Source of the DNA: Rhodanobacter sp. T12-5
Lineage (GTDB): Bacteria; Pseudomonadota; Gammaproteobacteria; Xanthomonadales; Rhodanobacteraceae
Direction: 5' to 3'
Length of the DNA: 64,000 bases
Assembly: GCF_008329435.1 (NCBI RefSeq)
Contig: NZ_NPKN01000002.1
Span: 248,001-312,000, forward strand
Shown in pieces: positions 26,158-34,586 of this stretch. Both the position numbers and the translations under genes were made by a program. The notes under the pieces were generated by a model. It ran no database searches. It worked only from the letters and a program-made list of their open reading frames with translations, and was not told the origin of the DNA. The stretch's first letter is position 1, and each line of letters begins with the position of its first letter.

Positions 26158-27546
26158 ATGGCCTTGCGTCTCCTGAAAGTCACCCTCGTCACCCTGCTCG
26201 TCTTCCTGCTTGCCGCCACCGTCTGGATCGGCACCGCCGGCAAGGATCTGTTCCGCACCGCCACCGGCTCGGTCAGCCGCTCGCTGTGCGCCGCCGCGTT
26301 CGTTTCGCACGTCGATCCGCAGCGAACCTTCGCCGAGGAACAGCTGCCACTGATGCGCAGCATCGGCTGGGCGATCCACTACGAGGTTGACGGCGCCAGG
26401 CGCGAAGTGCGCACCTCGGTATTCGGCGACTTCACCGCGCGGGCGGTGTATCGCGAAGGCCTTGGCTGCCTGCTCATGCATGGCGACGGAGCCGTGCCCG
26501 AGGCGGCCGGCTTCGCTGCGCCCCCTATCGTCAACGCCTGGCCGACGACCGTGGTCAGGCCGACCGATCCGGCGATCGCCCGAGCACTCGACCAGGCTTT
26601 CGCCGAACCCGACCCGCTCCACCCGCGCCTGACCAAGGCCGTGGTGGTACTGCACGACGGCAAGCTGATCGCAGAACACTACGCCCCTGGCTACGGCCCG
26701 GACACGCCGATCTACGCCCATTCGCTGACGAAATCGGTGGTCAGCGCGCTGATCGGCATCCTGGTGCGTGAAGGCAAGCTGCAACCGGACCAGCCCGCGC
26801 CGATCGCCGCCTGGCGTTCACCGGCCGACCCGCACCGTGCGATCACCATCGACCAGTTGCTGCGCATGGACAGCGGCCTGCCGTTCGACGAAACCGACGG
26901 CGCGCTCAGCCCGATGACGCGCATGCTGTTCCTCGAACCCGACATGGCCGGCTACGCATCGCGGATGCCGCTCGCCCACGCGCCCGGCACGGTCTGGGGC
27001 TACAGCAACCTCGGCTATGTCCTGCTCTCGCGGATCGTCCGCGATGCGGCCGGCGGCAGTGCTGTCGATGCCGAGCGCTTCGCGCGCCATGAACTGTTCG
27101 CGCCACTGGGCATGCGCAACGCGGTGATCGAGACCGACGCCACCGGCACACCGGTCGGATCGAGCAACGTCTACGCCTCGGCCCGCGACTTCGCCCGCTT
27201 CGGCCAGCTCTACCTCGACGGCGGCGTGGTGGACGGGCGTCGCATCCTGCCCGAAGGCTGGGTTGCCTACAGCCATTCGCAAACCCTGAAAACCGGCTAC
27301 GGCGCCGGTTTCTGGACCAACCTGGTGAACGACGGCAGCGTGCCGGTCTGGGACGCCCCGTGGGGCATGCCGAAATTGCCGAAGGACATGTACTACGGGC
27401 GCGGCGCGCTTGGGCAATACCTGGTGATCGTGCCGTCGGAGCATCTGGTGGTCGTGCGCATGGGTATCTCGATCGACTACGGCACCGGCACGGAAGACAT
27501 GGTCGCCGCGATCATCGCCGCCCTGCATCGCCAGCCGTCGCCGTGA
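26158..27546 (+). CDS. Serine hydrolase, class C beta-lactamase fold
   Basis: A 462-residue membrane-anchored or exported protein. Residues 5-25 form a hydrophobic helix (LLKVTLVTLLVFLLAATVWI). The penicillin-binding/class C fold is recognised by HSLTKSVVSALIG (SxxK nucleophile), GYSNLGYVLL (YxN) and a C-terminal GYGAGFW stretch. Members include esterases, D-aminopeptidases and 6-aminohexanoate-dimer hydrolases, and the substrate cannot be told here. Its last 35 bases overlap the 3' end of the AraC-type gene on the other strand. Confidence 0.85.
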   Translation: MALRLLKVTLVTLLVFLLAATVWIGTAGKDLFRTATGSVSRSLCAAAFVSHVDPQRTFAEEQLPLMRSIGWAIHYEVDGARREVRTSVFGDFTARAVYREGLGCLLMHGDGAVPEAAGFAAPPIVNAWPTTVVRPTDPAIARALDQAFAEPDPLHPRLTKAVVVLHDGKLIAEHYAPGYGPDTPIYAHSLTKSVVSALIGILVREGKLQPDQPAPIAAWRSPADPHRAITIDQLLRMDSGLPFDETDGALSPMTRMLFLEPDMAGYASRMPLAHAPGTVWGYSNLGYVLLSRIVRDAAGGSAVDAERFARHELFAPLGMRNAVIETDATGTPVGSSNVYASARDFARFGQLYLDGGVVDGRRILPEGWVAYSHSQTLKTGYGAGFWTNLVNDGSVPVWDAPWGMPKLPKDMYYGRGALGQYLVIVPSEHLVVVRMGISIDYGTGTEDMVAAIIAALHRQPSP

Positions 27547-28684
27547 CAGCACCACCTTGACCGTGGCGCTTGCGGTAGTGGCTCGGCGTCTCGCCCACCT
27601 GCCGCTTGAACGCGGCATTGAAGGTGGACTTGGAGGTGAAACCGCAGTCGTAGGCGACGTCGAGGATGGTGCGGGTATCCGCAGCATCGGCCAGGTGGAT
27701 GCGCACCGCCTCGACCCGCAGGCGGTTGATGTAATCCCAGAACGTACCGCCGAAGCGTCGGTTGATCACCGCCGACACCAGGTATTCGGGATAGCCGCTG
27801 CGCTTGGCCACCTGGGCGATGGTGAGCGCCGGCTCGCGGTAAAGCGCGTCGCCATCGCCCATCAGTTGCGCCAAGCGCGCCTCGACCGCGGGGAAGCGCG
27901 CATCGCCGGCCTCGACAGGGCTTCGCGGTGCGTCATCCGCTTCCTCGCCGCCCGGCTCGCTCGCCACCGGCGACTGGTTCAGGCTGAGCCAGCCCACCAC
28001 GCAAACCCACGCGGCGACCGCACCGAACAGCAGGCGGTAGTCGATCCCCGGGACCGTCGCCAGCCATTGCGTCGTGGCGATGATCCAGACCACGACCTGG
28101 CAACCCGCCATCACGTCGATCCAGCGCAGCGACATGCGGTCGGCATCGGAACGCCGCTCGCGCAGATGGCGACGATAGCGATGCACGCGCACCAGCGCCG
28201 CCGCCACGTAGGACAAGCTGTAGACGAACAGCGGCACGTCGAACCACGAACCGATGGTTTTCTCGCCCGCCACCCAGCGGGAGGACAGCGCTTGCATCTG
28301 CTGGTCGCTCATCAACAGCACGTGCGTATTGAGCGCAAGCATCACGGCGAAGCCGAGCAGATGCACGCCGTCGCGCAGGCGCAAACCGCGAGCTTCGACC
28401 AGCTCCCGCACGTAGACATAGAACAGGCTGCCGTACAGGAACGGAAACAGCGCCACGAACCGGTACGCCCGGAACCACTCCGGCGACAGCGAGTTCCAGT
28501 ACACCGCCTTGACCAGCAGATCCGCACCGGTCAGCGCGATCCACACCGCCAACACCCGGTTGGCCCCGGCATTGACCGGTCGCCGCCACAACGCAAGCGC
28601 CAGCAACGCCGCCTGTACGGCGGCGGCGATGTAGACGAATACCCAGAATGCGTAGGCGTCGTTGACGATGGCAGGCGATGGCAT
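27512..28684 (-). CDS. Membrane-bound AraC-family regulator
   Basis: A 390-residue protein with about seven hydrophobic segments in residues 10-245 (for example FWVFVYIAAAVQAALLALAL and LLGFAVMLALNTHVLL), a linker rich in Pro/Glu/Asp, and a C-terminal AraC double helix-turn-helix (~275-375). The latter includes LTIAQVAKRSGYPEYLVSAV, FWDYINRLRVEAVR and ILDVAYDCGFTSKSTFNAAF. The membrane half suggests sensing of an external or membrane signal with DNA binding from the membrane. The gene is convergent with, and overlaps, the serine hydrolase gene; whether it regulates that gene is unknown. Confidence 0.86.
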   Translation of the reverse strand: MPSPAIVNDAYAFWVFVYIAAAVQAALLALALWRRPVNAGANRVLAVWIALTGADLLVKAVYWNSLSPEWFRAYRFVALFPFLYGSLFYVYVRELVEARGLRLRDGVHLLGFAVMLALNTHVLLMSDQQMQALSSRWVAGEKTIGSWFDVPLFVYSLSYVAAALVRVHRYRRHLRERRSDADRMSLRWIDVMAGCQVVVWIIATTQWLATVPGIDYRLLFGAVAAWVCVVGWLSLNQSPVASEPGGEEADDAPRSPVEAGDARFPAVEARLAQLMGDGDALYREPALTIAQVAKRSGYPEYLVSAVINRRFGGTFWDYINRLRVEAVRIHLADAADTRTILDVAYDCGFTSKSTFNAAFKRQVGETPSHYRKRHGQGGAVTATAGDAGRR

Positions 28685-28750
28685 CCGGACATTCTACGGG
28701 CCGTGGCTCCGGTCGAAAATCCTGGTCGCCTGGACCGCGCGGGGCCAATG

Positions 28751-28780
28751 AAAAAGCCGCGGGATGCCCGCGGCTTTTTT
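28751..28780 (-). terminator. Intrinsic terminator after isocitrate dehydrogenase
   Basis: GCCGCGGG and CCCGCGGC with a 3-nt loop, flanked by A5 and T6, form a terminator usable on both strands. It lies 18 bases past the stop of the dehydrogenase gene, which is transcribed leftward. Confidence 0.9.
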
Positions 28781-28797
28781 CACAACGATGACGGGAA

Positions 28798-29811
28798 TCA
28801 GGCCGCGAGGCGCTTCACGATCGCGTCGGCGAAGCTGCTGGTGCTGCCCTTGCCGCCCAGGTCCGGCGTCACGCTGTCGCGGTCGTTGGTCATGGTGTCG
28901 CGGATCGCCTGGCGCAACCGGTCGCCCTTGGCCACCATGTCCAGGTAGTCGAGCATGTCGGCCGCGGCGAGCAGCAGCGCGCACGGGTTGGCGATGCCGC
29001 GGCCTGCGATGTCCGGCGCCGAGCCGTGCACCGCCTCGAAGATCGCCGCGTGCTCGCCGATGTTGTCGCCCGGCGCCAACCCGAGGCCGCCGACCAGGCC
29101 GGCGCACAGGTCGGACAGGATGTCGCCGAACAGGTTGGTGGTGACGATCACGTCGAACTGCTCGGGCTTCATCACCAGCTGCATGCAGGTGTTGTCCACG
29201 ATCATCTCGTTGAACTCGATCTGCGGGTATTCCTTCGCAATCTCGCGCGCCACGTTGAGGAACAGGCCCGAGCTGGTCTTCAGAATGTTCGCCTTGTGCA
29301 CCGCGGTGACTTTCTTGCGGCCCTTCTTCACCGCCAGTTCGAACGCGTAGCGCACGATCCGGCTGCTGCCCTTGCGGGTGTTGCGCGCCACCGACTCGGC
29401 GATCTCGCCATCGGCGGACAGGGTCTGGCCCTCGGAGCGGTAGGCGCCCTCGGTGTTCTCGCGCACCGTGATGATGTCGATATTCTCGTAGCGCGACTTG
29501 GTGCCCGGGAAGCTCAGCGCCGGGCGCACGTTCGCGTAGAGGTCGAAGTGGCGGCGCAAGGTCACGTTGACCGAGGTGAAACCGTCGCCGATCGGCGTGG
29601 TCAGCGGGCCTTTCAATGCCACCTTGTGCTCGGCGATCTTGTCCAGCGTGGCCTTGGGCAGCAGGTCGCCGTGCTTCTCCAGCGCGACCATGCCGGCATC
29701 GACGAAGTCATAGCTCAGGCCGCAGTCCAGCGCGTCGAGCACGCGCAGCGTGGCAGTCATGATCTCCGGGCCGATGCCGTCGCCCGGGATCACGGCGATG
29801 GTTTTGCTCAT
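28798..29811 (-). CDS. NAD-type isocitrate dehydrogenase
   Basis: A 337-residue member of the isocitrate/isopropylmalate dehydrogenase family. The motifs are VIPGDGIGPEI, SVNVTLRRHFDLYANVRP, IDIITVRENTEGAYR and KANILKTSSGLFL, then the metal-binding NLFGDILSDLCAGLVGGLG and EAVHGSAPDIAGRG. The NV-xx-R pattern and RENTEGAY support isocitrate rather than isopropylmalate as substrate, and the overall form is the short, NAD-dependent type used in the TCA cycle of xanthomonads. Tartrate or homoisocitrate dehydrogenase cannot be excluded. The frame is open to 30024, but the ATG at 29811 starts the family N-terminus (MSKTIAVIPGDGIGPE). Confidence 0.88.
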   Translation of the reverse strand: MSKTIAVIPGDGIGPEIMTATLRVLDALDCGLSYDFVDAGMVALEKHGDLLPKATLDKIAEHKVALKGPLTTPIGDGFTSVNVTLRRHFDLYANVRPALSFPGTKSRYENIDIITVRENTEGAYRSEGQTLSADGEIAESVARNTRKGSSRIVRYAFELAVKKGRKKVTAVHKANILKTSSGLFLNVAREIAKEYPQIEFNEMIVDNTCMQLVMKPEQFDVIVTTNLFGDILSDLCAGLVGGLGLAPGDNIGEHAAIFEAVHGSAPDIAGRGIANPCALLLAAADMLDYLDMVAKGDRLRQAIRDTMTNDRDSVTPDLGGKGSTSSFADAIVKRLAA

Positions 29812-29955
29812 GGGGGTACTCCTTGGGGGCTGGGTGCGTGCGCGCACGGAACGGCGCACGTCAAGACCGCCCATTATCGCCCATGCGCGCCTTGCCGGAC
29901 AGCTGGCGCCCCGCCTGAACCGTTGCAAATCCTCGCACGGAGCGTTGCGAATCCT

Positions 29956-30048
29956 CGTAGGAGCTCGCTGGCGGCGAGCCCCTGCGTTCCCCGTTCCCCG
30001 TTCCCCGTTCCCCCCGGAAAGCATCGCCCGCTAGCGGGCTCCTACGCG
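29956..30048. repeat. REP palindrome with internal GTTCCCC tandem array
   Basis: CGTAGGAGCTCGCTGGCGGC (from 29956) is imperfectly complementary to GCATCGCCCGCTAGCGGGCT with CCTACG following (to 30048), the same family as 13587-13662. The loop contains four tandem copies of GTTCCCC (29986-30013). The right arm overlaps the stop codon of the AhpD-like gene at 30042. Confidence 0.65.
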
Positions 30049-30419
30049 TGGTCGGCGCATTCCGGGGTGGCGGATTCGCCGGCTTCCAGCTTGTCCAGGA
30101 AATCCACCGCGCGGCGCAGGTGCGGGATCACGATCGAGCCGCCCACCACCAAGCCCACACTGAACACCTCGAAGAACTCGTCGCGCTGCACGCCCGCTTC
30201 CTTGCACTGGGCCACGTGGTAGCTGATGCAGTCGTCGCAGCGCAGCACCATGGAGGCGACCAGGCCCAGCATCTCCTTGGTCTTCACGTCGAGCGCGCCG
30301 GCCTTGTAGGTCTGCGTGTCCAGCGCGAAGAAGCGCCGCACGACCTGGTTGTCCTCGGCCAGGATGCGCTCGTTCATGCGCTGGCGGAACGCGGTGAACT
30401 CGGCAAGCTTGTCGCTCAT
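30042..30419 (-). CDS. Carboxymuconolactone decarboxylase family protein (AhpD-like)
   Basis: A 125-residue all-helical protein with the redox motif LRCDDCISYHV (CxxC...H). Its N-terminus is DKLAEFTAFRQRMNERIL. It is of the short AhpD-like type and may help reduce peroxides or act on cyclic substrates; the function is unproved. The ATG at 30419 overlaps the grxC stop (ATGA), so it is translationally coupled to a glutaredoxin, which suggests a thiol-redox role. Its stop codon is inside a REP element. Confidence 0.85.
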   Translation of the reverse strand: MSDKLAEFTAFRQRMNERILAEDNQVVRRFFALDTQTYKAGALDVKTKEMLGLVASMVLRCDDCISYHVAQCKEAGVQRDEFFEVFSVGLVVGGSIVIPHLRRAVDFLDKLEAGESATPECADHA

Positions 30420-30679
30420 GCCGCCTGCTCCAGCAGCTCGGCCAGCTTGCCGCTGCGGTCGGCGGCGACCAGATCGTCGTAGCCGCCCACGTGCCGGTCG
30501 TTGATGAAGATCTGCGGCACCGTGCGGCGGCCGCCGCTGCGCGCCAGCATCGCGTCGCGTTGTGCCGCGTCGGTGTCGACGCGCACTTCGGTCCACTCCA
30601 GCCCCTTGGACTTGAGCAGGTTCTTGGCCGCCACGCAGTATGGGCATACCGCTGTGGAATAGACCTCGATCTTGGACAT
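30416..30679 (-). CDS. grxC: Glutaredoxin 3
   Basis: An 87-residue dithiol glutaredoxin with the active site CPYC (in YSTAVCPYCVAAKNLL), the TVPQIFIND cis-proline segment and HVGGYDDL for glutathione binding. It reduces protein disulfides and glutathione mixed disulfides. The ATG at 30679 gives the usual length, and the frame open to 30730 is not conserved. It is followed with overlap by the AhpD-like gene and is divergent from bepA. Confidence 0.93.
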   Translation of the reverse strand: MSKIEVYSTAVCPYCVAAKNLLKSKGLEWTEVRVDTDAAQRDAMLARSGGRRTVPQIFINDRHVGGYDDLVAADRSGKLAELLEQAA

Positions 30680-30804
30680 CACAACACTCCGCAATTTGGA
30701 AAAGACCAACATCAAATGGGGCCGCCGCACCGTCGGCTCAAGCAGTCCAGGCTTGGTGAACCGATGCGGCGGAGCACGGTCACAGTGTTATTGTCGCCCA
30801 ACCT

Positions 30805-32421
30805 ATGACCATGGCACCACGACGACTCGCCCCACGCCTGCTGACGGCGCTGATCACCGCCGGGCTCGCCTGCGCTGCAGGCGCCCAGGATAACGTGCGC
30901 CTGCCCGACCTGGGCAGCTCGGCCAACGCCCTGATTTCGCCGCAGGAAGCGCAGGATTATGGCGCTTCGATGCTGCGCCAGATGCGCGCGCTGGACATGG
31001 TGGTGGACGATCCGCTGCTGGACGATTACATCAACGACCTCGGCTTTCGGCTGGTCGCCAACTGCGACAAGCCGAAAGACCATTACGCGTTCTTCGTCGT
31101 GAAGGATCCGGAGATCAACGCGTTCGCCGCACCCGGCGGCTACATCGCGGTGAACTCGGGGTTGATCACGATCACCCGGGACGAAAGCGAGCTGGCCGGC
31201 GTGCTCGCCCACGAGATCGGCCACATCACCCAGAACCATCTGCAGCGCGCGTTCGAAGACTCCAAGAAGGACGCGCCGTTGATGGCGCTGGTACTGCTCG
31301 GCGCGATTGTCGCCGGCGCCAGCAGCCACAGCGGCGACGCGCCGATGGCGGTGCTCGCCGGCGGCCAGGGCCTGCTCGCGCAAAAGTCGATCAACTTCAC
31401 CCGCAAGGACGAGGTCGAAGCCGATCGCGTCGGTATCCAGACGCTGGCCAAAGCAGGCTTCGACCCGAACGCGATGGCCGGCTTTTTCCAGCGCATGGAG
31501 GACGCCATGAGCGCCGGCGCGGGCGGCGACGTGCCGGCTTTGCTGCAAACCCATCCGGTCACGACCATGCGGATCAGTGACGCCAAAGCACGCGCCGGCG
31601 GCCTGATCGCCGCGCAGAAACGGCGACCATCTCTTGCAGCGATGGACAAGCGCCAGTGGGAGCAAAGCACCGCGCCGATCGCTTTCGTGAAGGATCCTGC
31701 CACGCTGGTACTGGCGCCGACCACGGGCGGCATCACCTATGCCCTGATGCGCGAACGCGTGCGTGTGCTGGCCGGCGATGCGCCAAGACTGTCCACCTAC
31801 TACGCCTCCGGCCTGCAGAAAACCGCCGGTTTCGACACGCCGGCGAACCACTACGGCTACGCGCTGGCACTCACCCGCAGTGGTCGTGGCGCATTGGCGA
31901 TCACCCAGCTGCAGCCGCTGCTGAAAACCCATCCGGACAACCTGATCCTGCGGCTGGCGCTTGCCGATGCCCGATTGCAGTCAGGCCAACGAGGCGCAGC
32001 GCTGGCGCTCTACCACGACCTCAACACGCAATCGCCGCGCAATCGCGCGGTGGCGCTCGCGTACGCCAATGCCCTCACCGCAGGCGGCGACAAGGAGCAG
32101 GCCGGTCTTGCCGCCGACCTGTTGCGACCGTTGCTGGACAATGCCAGTGAGCCGGAAATCTACAGCGCTTACGGCCGCGCCAGCGGCAAGGCCGGGGACA
32201 GCGTGCGGGCCGGCGAGGCTTTCGCCGATGCCAGCTATTACTCCGGCCGCCCCTATGACGCGATGGAACAGCTGAAGCGGCTGCTCAAGCGTGACGACCT
32301 CGATTACTACGCACGGGTGCGCATCCAGGCACGCATCGCCGAACTGACCCCGCTGGTGCTGGAGCTGCACAAACGCAACATCAAGACCGCCGACAGTCCG
32401 GAGGACGGCTCCCGGTTGTAG
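30805..32421 (+). CDS. bepA: Periplasmic M48 metalloprotease (BepA-like)
   Basis: A 538-residue exported protease. A signal peptide (to about residue 27, CAAGAQ) is followed by an M48 zinc protease domain with FFVVKDPEINAFAAPGGYIA, the HEIGH zinc motif (in GVLAHEIGHITQNH) and the third ligand in DEVEADRVG. The C-terminal half (~330-525) is TPR-like with repeats such as NHYGYALALTRSGRGALAI. This is the layout of BepA, which removes stalled outer-membrane proteins and assists LptD assembly. The start at 30805 (or ATG 30811) is divergent from grxC. Confidence 0.92.
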   Translation: MTMAPRRLAPRLLTALITAGLACAAGAQDNVRLPDLGSSANALISPQEAQDYGASMLRQMRALDMVVDDPLLDDYINDLGFRLVANCDKPKDHYAFFVVKDPEINAFAAPGGYIAVNSGLITITRDESELAGVLAHEIGHITQNHLQRAFEDSKKDAPLMALVLLGAIVAGASSHSGDAPMAVLAGGQGLLAQKSINFTRKDEVEADRVGIQTLAKAGFDPNAMAGFFQRMEDAMSAGAGGDVPALLQTHPVTTMRISDAKARAGGLIAAQKRRPSLAAMDKRQWEQSTAPIAFVKDPATLVLAPTTGGITYALMRERVRVLAGDAPRLSTYYASGLQKTAGFDTPANHYGYALALTRSGRGALAITQLQPLLKTHPDNLILRLALADARLQSGQRGAALALYHDLNTQSPRNRAVALAYANALTAGGDKEQAGLAADLLRPLLDNASEPEIYSAYGRASGKAGDSVRAGEAFADASYYSGRPYDAMEQLKRLLKRDDLDYYARVRIQARIAELTPLVLELHKRNIKTADSPEDGSRL

Positions 32422-32436
32422 ATGCAAGGGCAACAC

Positions 32437-32472
32437 CTGTCATCGACACGTAACAATCATGCGTTGCAATAT
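32437..32472 (+). promoter_or_regulatory. Candidate Pho box and -10 upstream of phoB
   Basis: CTGTCAT (32437-32443) matches a Pho-box heptamer exactly. After 4 nt a weaker second heptamer ACGTAAC (32448-32454) follows, and CAATAT (32467-32472) stands about 12 nt further on, where the -10 of PhoB-activated promoters lies. It is 31 bases upstream of the phoB GTG and suggests autoregulation. The second half-site is poor. Confidence 0.45.
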
Positions 32473-32502
32473 CTTCGTCACAAGCCACCGGCAGACCACG
32501 GC

Positions 32503-33192
32503 GTGCACAAACGCATCCTGATCGTTGAAGACGAAACCTCGATTCGCGAGATGATCGCCTTCGCCCTGCGCAAGGCCGGCATGGATGCGATGCAGGCAGC
32601 CGACGCCCGCGCCGCGCAGTTGGCGGTCGCCGAACAGGTACCCGACCTGATCCTGCTCGACTGGATGCTGCCCGGCATGAGCGGACTCGAACTGGCGCGG
32701 CGCCTGCGCAAGGAGGAGCTCAGCCGCGAGATCCCGATCATCATGCTCACCGCACGCGGCGAGGAGATGGATCGGGTCAACGGACTCGAGGCCGGCGTCG
32801 ACGACTACGTGGTCAAACCCTTCTCTACCCGCGAACTGGTCGCACGGATCAAGGCGGTGCTGCGGCGCAGCCAGGGCGACGACGGCTCCGGCATGGTGGA
32901 AGTGGGCGGCCTGCGCATCGATGGCGCCGCGCACCGGGTATTCGCCCGCGACGAACCGGTACCGATCGGGCCGACCGAATATCGCCTGCTGTACTTCTTC
33001 ATGACTCATGCCGAGCGCGTCTATTCACGTACGCAGTTGCTCGATCACGTCTGGGGCGGCAGCGTCTACGTGGAGGAGCGCACGGTCGACGTGCACATCC
33101 GCCGGCTGCGCAAGACGCTGGAACCGTGGAAGCTGGACGACCTGGTGCAGACGGTGCGCGGCACCGGCTACCGTTTCTCGACCAGCGTTTGA
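32503..33192 (+). CDS. phoB: Phosphate response regulator PhoB
   Basis: A 229-residue OmpR-type response regulator, exactly the length of E. coli PhoB. The receiver (~1-120) has the acidic pair EDE, the phospho-acceptor Asp in [20 protein letters not shown] and [10 protein letters not shown]. The winged-helix DNA-binding domain (~130-228) has [20 protein letters not shown], and [15 protein letters not shown] and [11 protein letters not shown] place the start at GTG 32503 because homologues begin KRILIVED. The ATG at 32422, directly after bepA, would add 27 unconserved residues and would put the candidate Pho box inside the gene. phoR follows 74 bases later. Confidence 0.94.
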   Translation: MHKRILIVEDETSIREMIAFALRKAGMDAMQAADARAAQLAVAEQVPDLILLDWMLPGMSGLELARRLRKEELSREIPIIMLTARGEEMDRVNGLEAGVDDYVVKPFSTRELVARIKAVLRRSQGDDGSGMVEVGGLRIDGAAHRVFARDEPVPIGPTEYRLLYFFMTHAERVYSRTQLLDHVWGGSVYVEERTVDVHIRRLRKTLEPWKLDDLVQTVRGTGYRFSTSV

Positions 33193-33266
33193 GCGCCTGG
33201 CTTGCAGCATCTGCGGCTTTTGCCGATGCTGGGCACCACCCTCAAGCGCTGCCGCGCCATCCCTGA

Positions 33267-34538
33267 ATGACCCCGCCAGCCACGCCTTCCTGGAAGTTGC
33301 CCGCCGCGCTCGCCGCCGCCTTGTTCGCCGGCGCCGCGGTCGGCGGGCTTGCCGGCGGGCACGTTGCCACCGGCGTTGCGCTGGTCGCGCTGGCCGAAGT
33401 CGTCTTGCTGCTGACCCGGATCCGTCATCAGGCACGGCCCATGATGACGACTCCGGCCGCACCCAACCCTCTCCAGCATGACCGTTTCATGATGCGTTCC
33501 CGCCGCCTTGCCGCCAACCTGCGCGACTTGCGCAACGCCGCCAGCCAGTTGCCGGACGCGGTGGTGTTGCTCGATCGGCAACAACGCATCCGCTGGTTCA
33601 ACCATGCCGCGGAAAATCTGCTGGGGCTGCGTCGGCCACAGGATCGCGGCGCGGCGCTGCAGCAACGGCTGGCCGGCTCGAAACTGGCCGACTGGTTGCG
33701 CGGTGGCGCGCACGAGCCGCTCAACGACGCGGTTGCGCCCGGCCAGGCGGACAGCCAGATCAACGTCAGCCTGCTGCCATTCGGCGATCAGGAGCAACTG
33801 CTGCTTGCGCGGGACATCAGCCACCTGAACCGGCTCGAACAGGTCCGGCGCGACTTCGTGGCGAATGTCTCGCACGAATTGCGCACGCCGCTGACGGTGA
33901 TCCACGGCTACCTCGAACTGATCGATCCGGAGGACGTTCCCGAATTGGCATCGGTACTCGACGAGATGCGCGTGCAGTCGAAACGGATGGGCCAGATCGT
34001 CGAGGATCTGCTGACCCTGTCGCGACTGGAAACCCAGCATCACATCAGCGATGAACGCGTGCCGATGGCCGCGCTGCTGGCCACCGTGCGCAAGGAAGCC
34101 GAGGCGCTCAGCCACGGCCGTCACCGGATCACGCTTCAATCCACCGCCGAGGCAGACCTGCTTGGCTCGCCGAAGGATCTGCACAGCGCGCTGTCGAACC
34201 TGGCCAGCAACGCGGTGCGTTATACGCCGGCCGGCGGCAGCATTACGATCCGCTGGGAGCGCACGCCCGATGGCGCGGTGTACTCGGTCAACGACACCGG
34301 CTTCGGCATTTCGGCCACGCACCTGTCCCGGCTCACCGAACGCTTCTATCGCGTCTCGTCCAGCCGCTCGCGCGACAGTGGCGGCACCGGCCTGGGCCTG
34401 TCGATCGTCAAGCACGTGCTGAACCTGCACCAGGCGCAGTTGCGCATCGAAAGCACGCCAGGCGTCGGCTCCACTTTCGCCTGCCAATTCGGCCAGGCGC
34501 GCCTGCTGGCTCCCGGCGACAAGGACGAAGATCGTTGA
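33267..34538 (+). CDS. phoR: Phosphate sensor kinase PhoR
   Basis: A 423-residue membrane histidine kinase. Two close hydrophobic segments (~10-50) are followed by a PAS-like domain (~80-180, including DAVVLLDRQQRIRWFNHAAE), the H-box ANVSHELRTPLTVIHGYLE (~210), and an ATPase domain with NLASNAVRYTPAGG, NDTGFGIS and GGTGLGLSIVKHVL. The lack of a periplasmic domain and the PAS are normal for PhoR, which senses the Pst transporter through PhoU rather than phosphate itself. It is the partner of phoB directly upstream; pst/phoU genes are not in the window. Confidence 0.94.
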   Translation: MTPPATPSWKLPAALAAALFAGAAVGGLAGGHVATGVALVALAEVVLLLTRIRHQARPMMTTPAAPNPLQHDRFMMRSRRLAANLRDLRNAASQLPDAVVLLDRQQRIRWFNHAAENLLGLRRPQDRGAALQQRLAGSKLADWLRGGAHEPLNDAVAPGQADSQINVSLLPFGDQEQLLLARDISHLNRLEQVRRDFVANVSHELRTPLTVIHGYLELIDPEDVPELASVLDEMRVQSKRMGQIVEDLLTLSRLETQHHISDERVPMAALLATVRKEAEALSHGRHRITLQSTAEADLLGSPKDLHSALSNLASNAVRYTPAGGSITIRWERTPDGAVYSVNDTGFGISATHLSRLTERFYRVSSSRSRDSGGTGLGLSIVKHVLNLHQAQLRIESTPGVGSTFACQFGQARLLAPGDKDEDR

Positions 34539-34586
34539 AGCAACGCCGCACGTGCCTTTGGCCCATGCCATGAGCCAGAATGCAGC

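Noticed and set aside
32422..32502. Start of phoB at the ATG directly following the bepA stop
   Set aside because: Adds 27 residues not found in PhoB and would cover the candidate Pho box; GTG 32503 gives the normal 229 residues.
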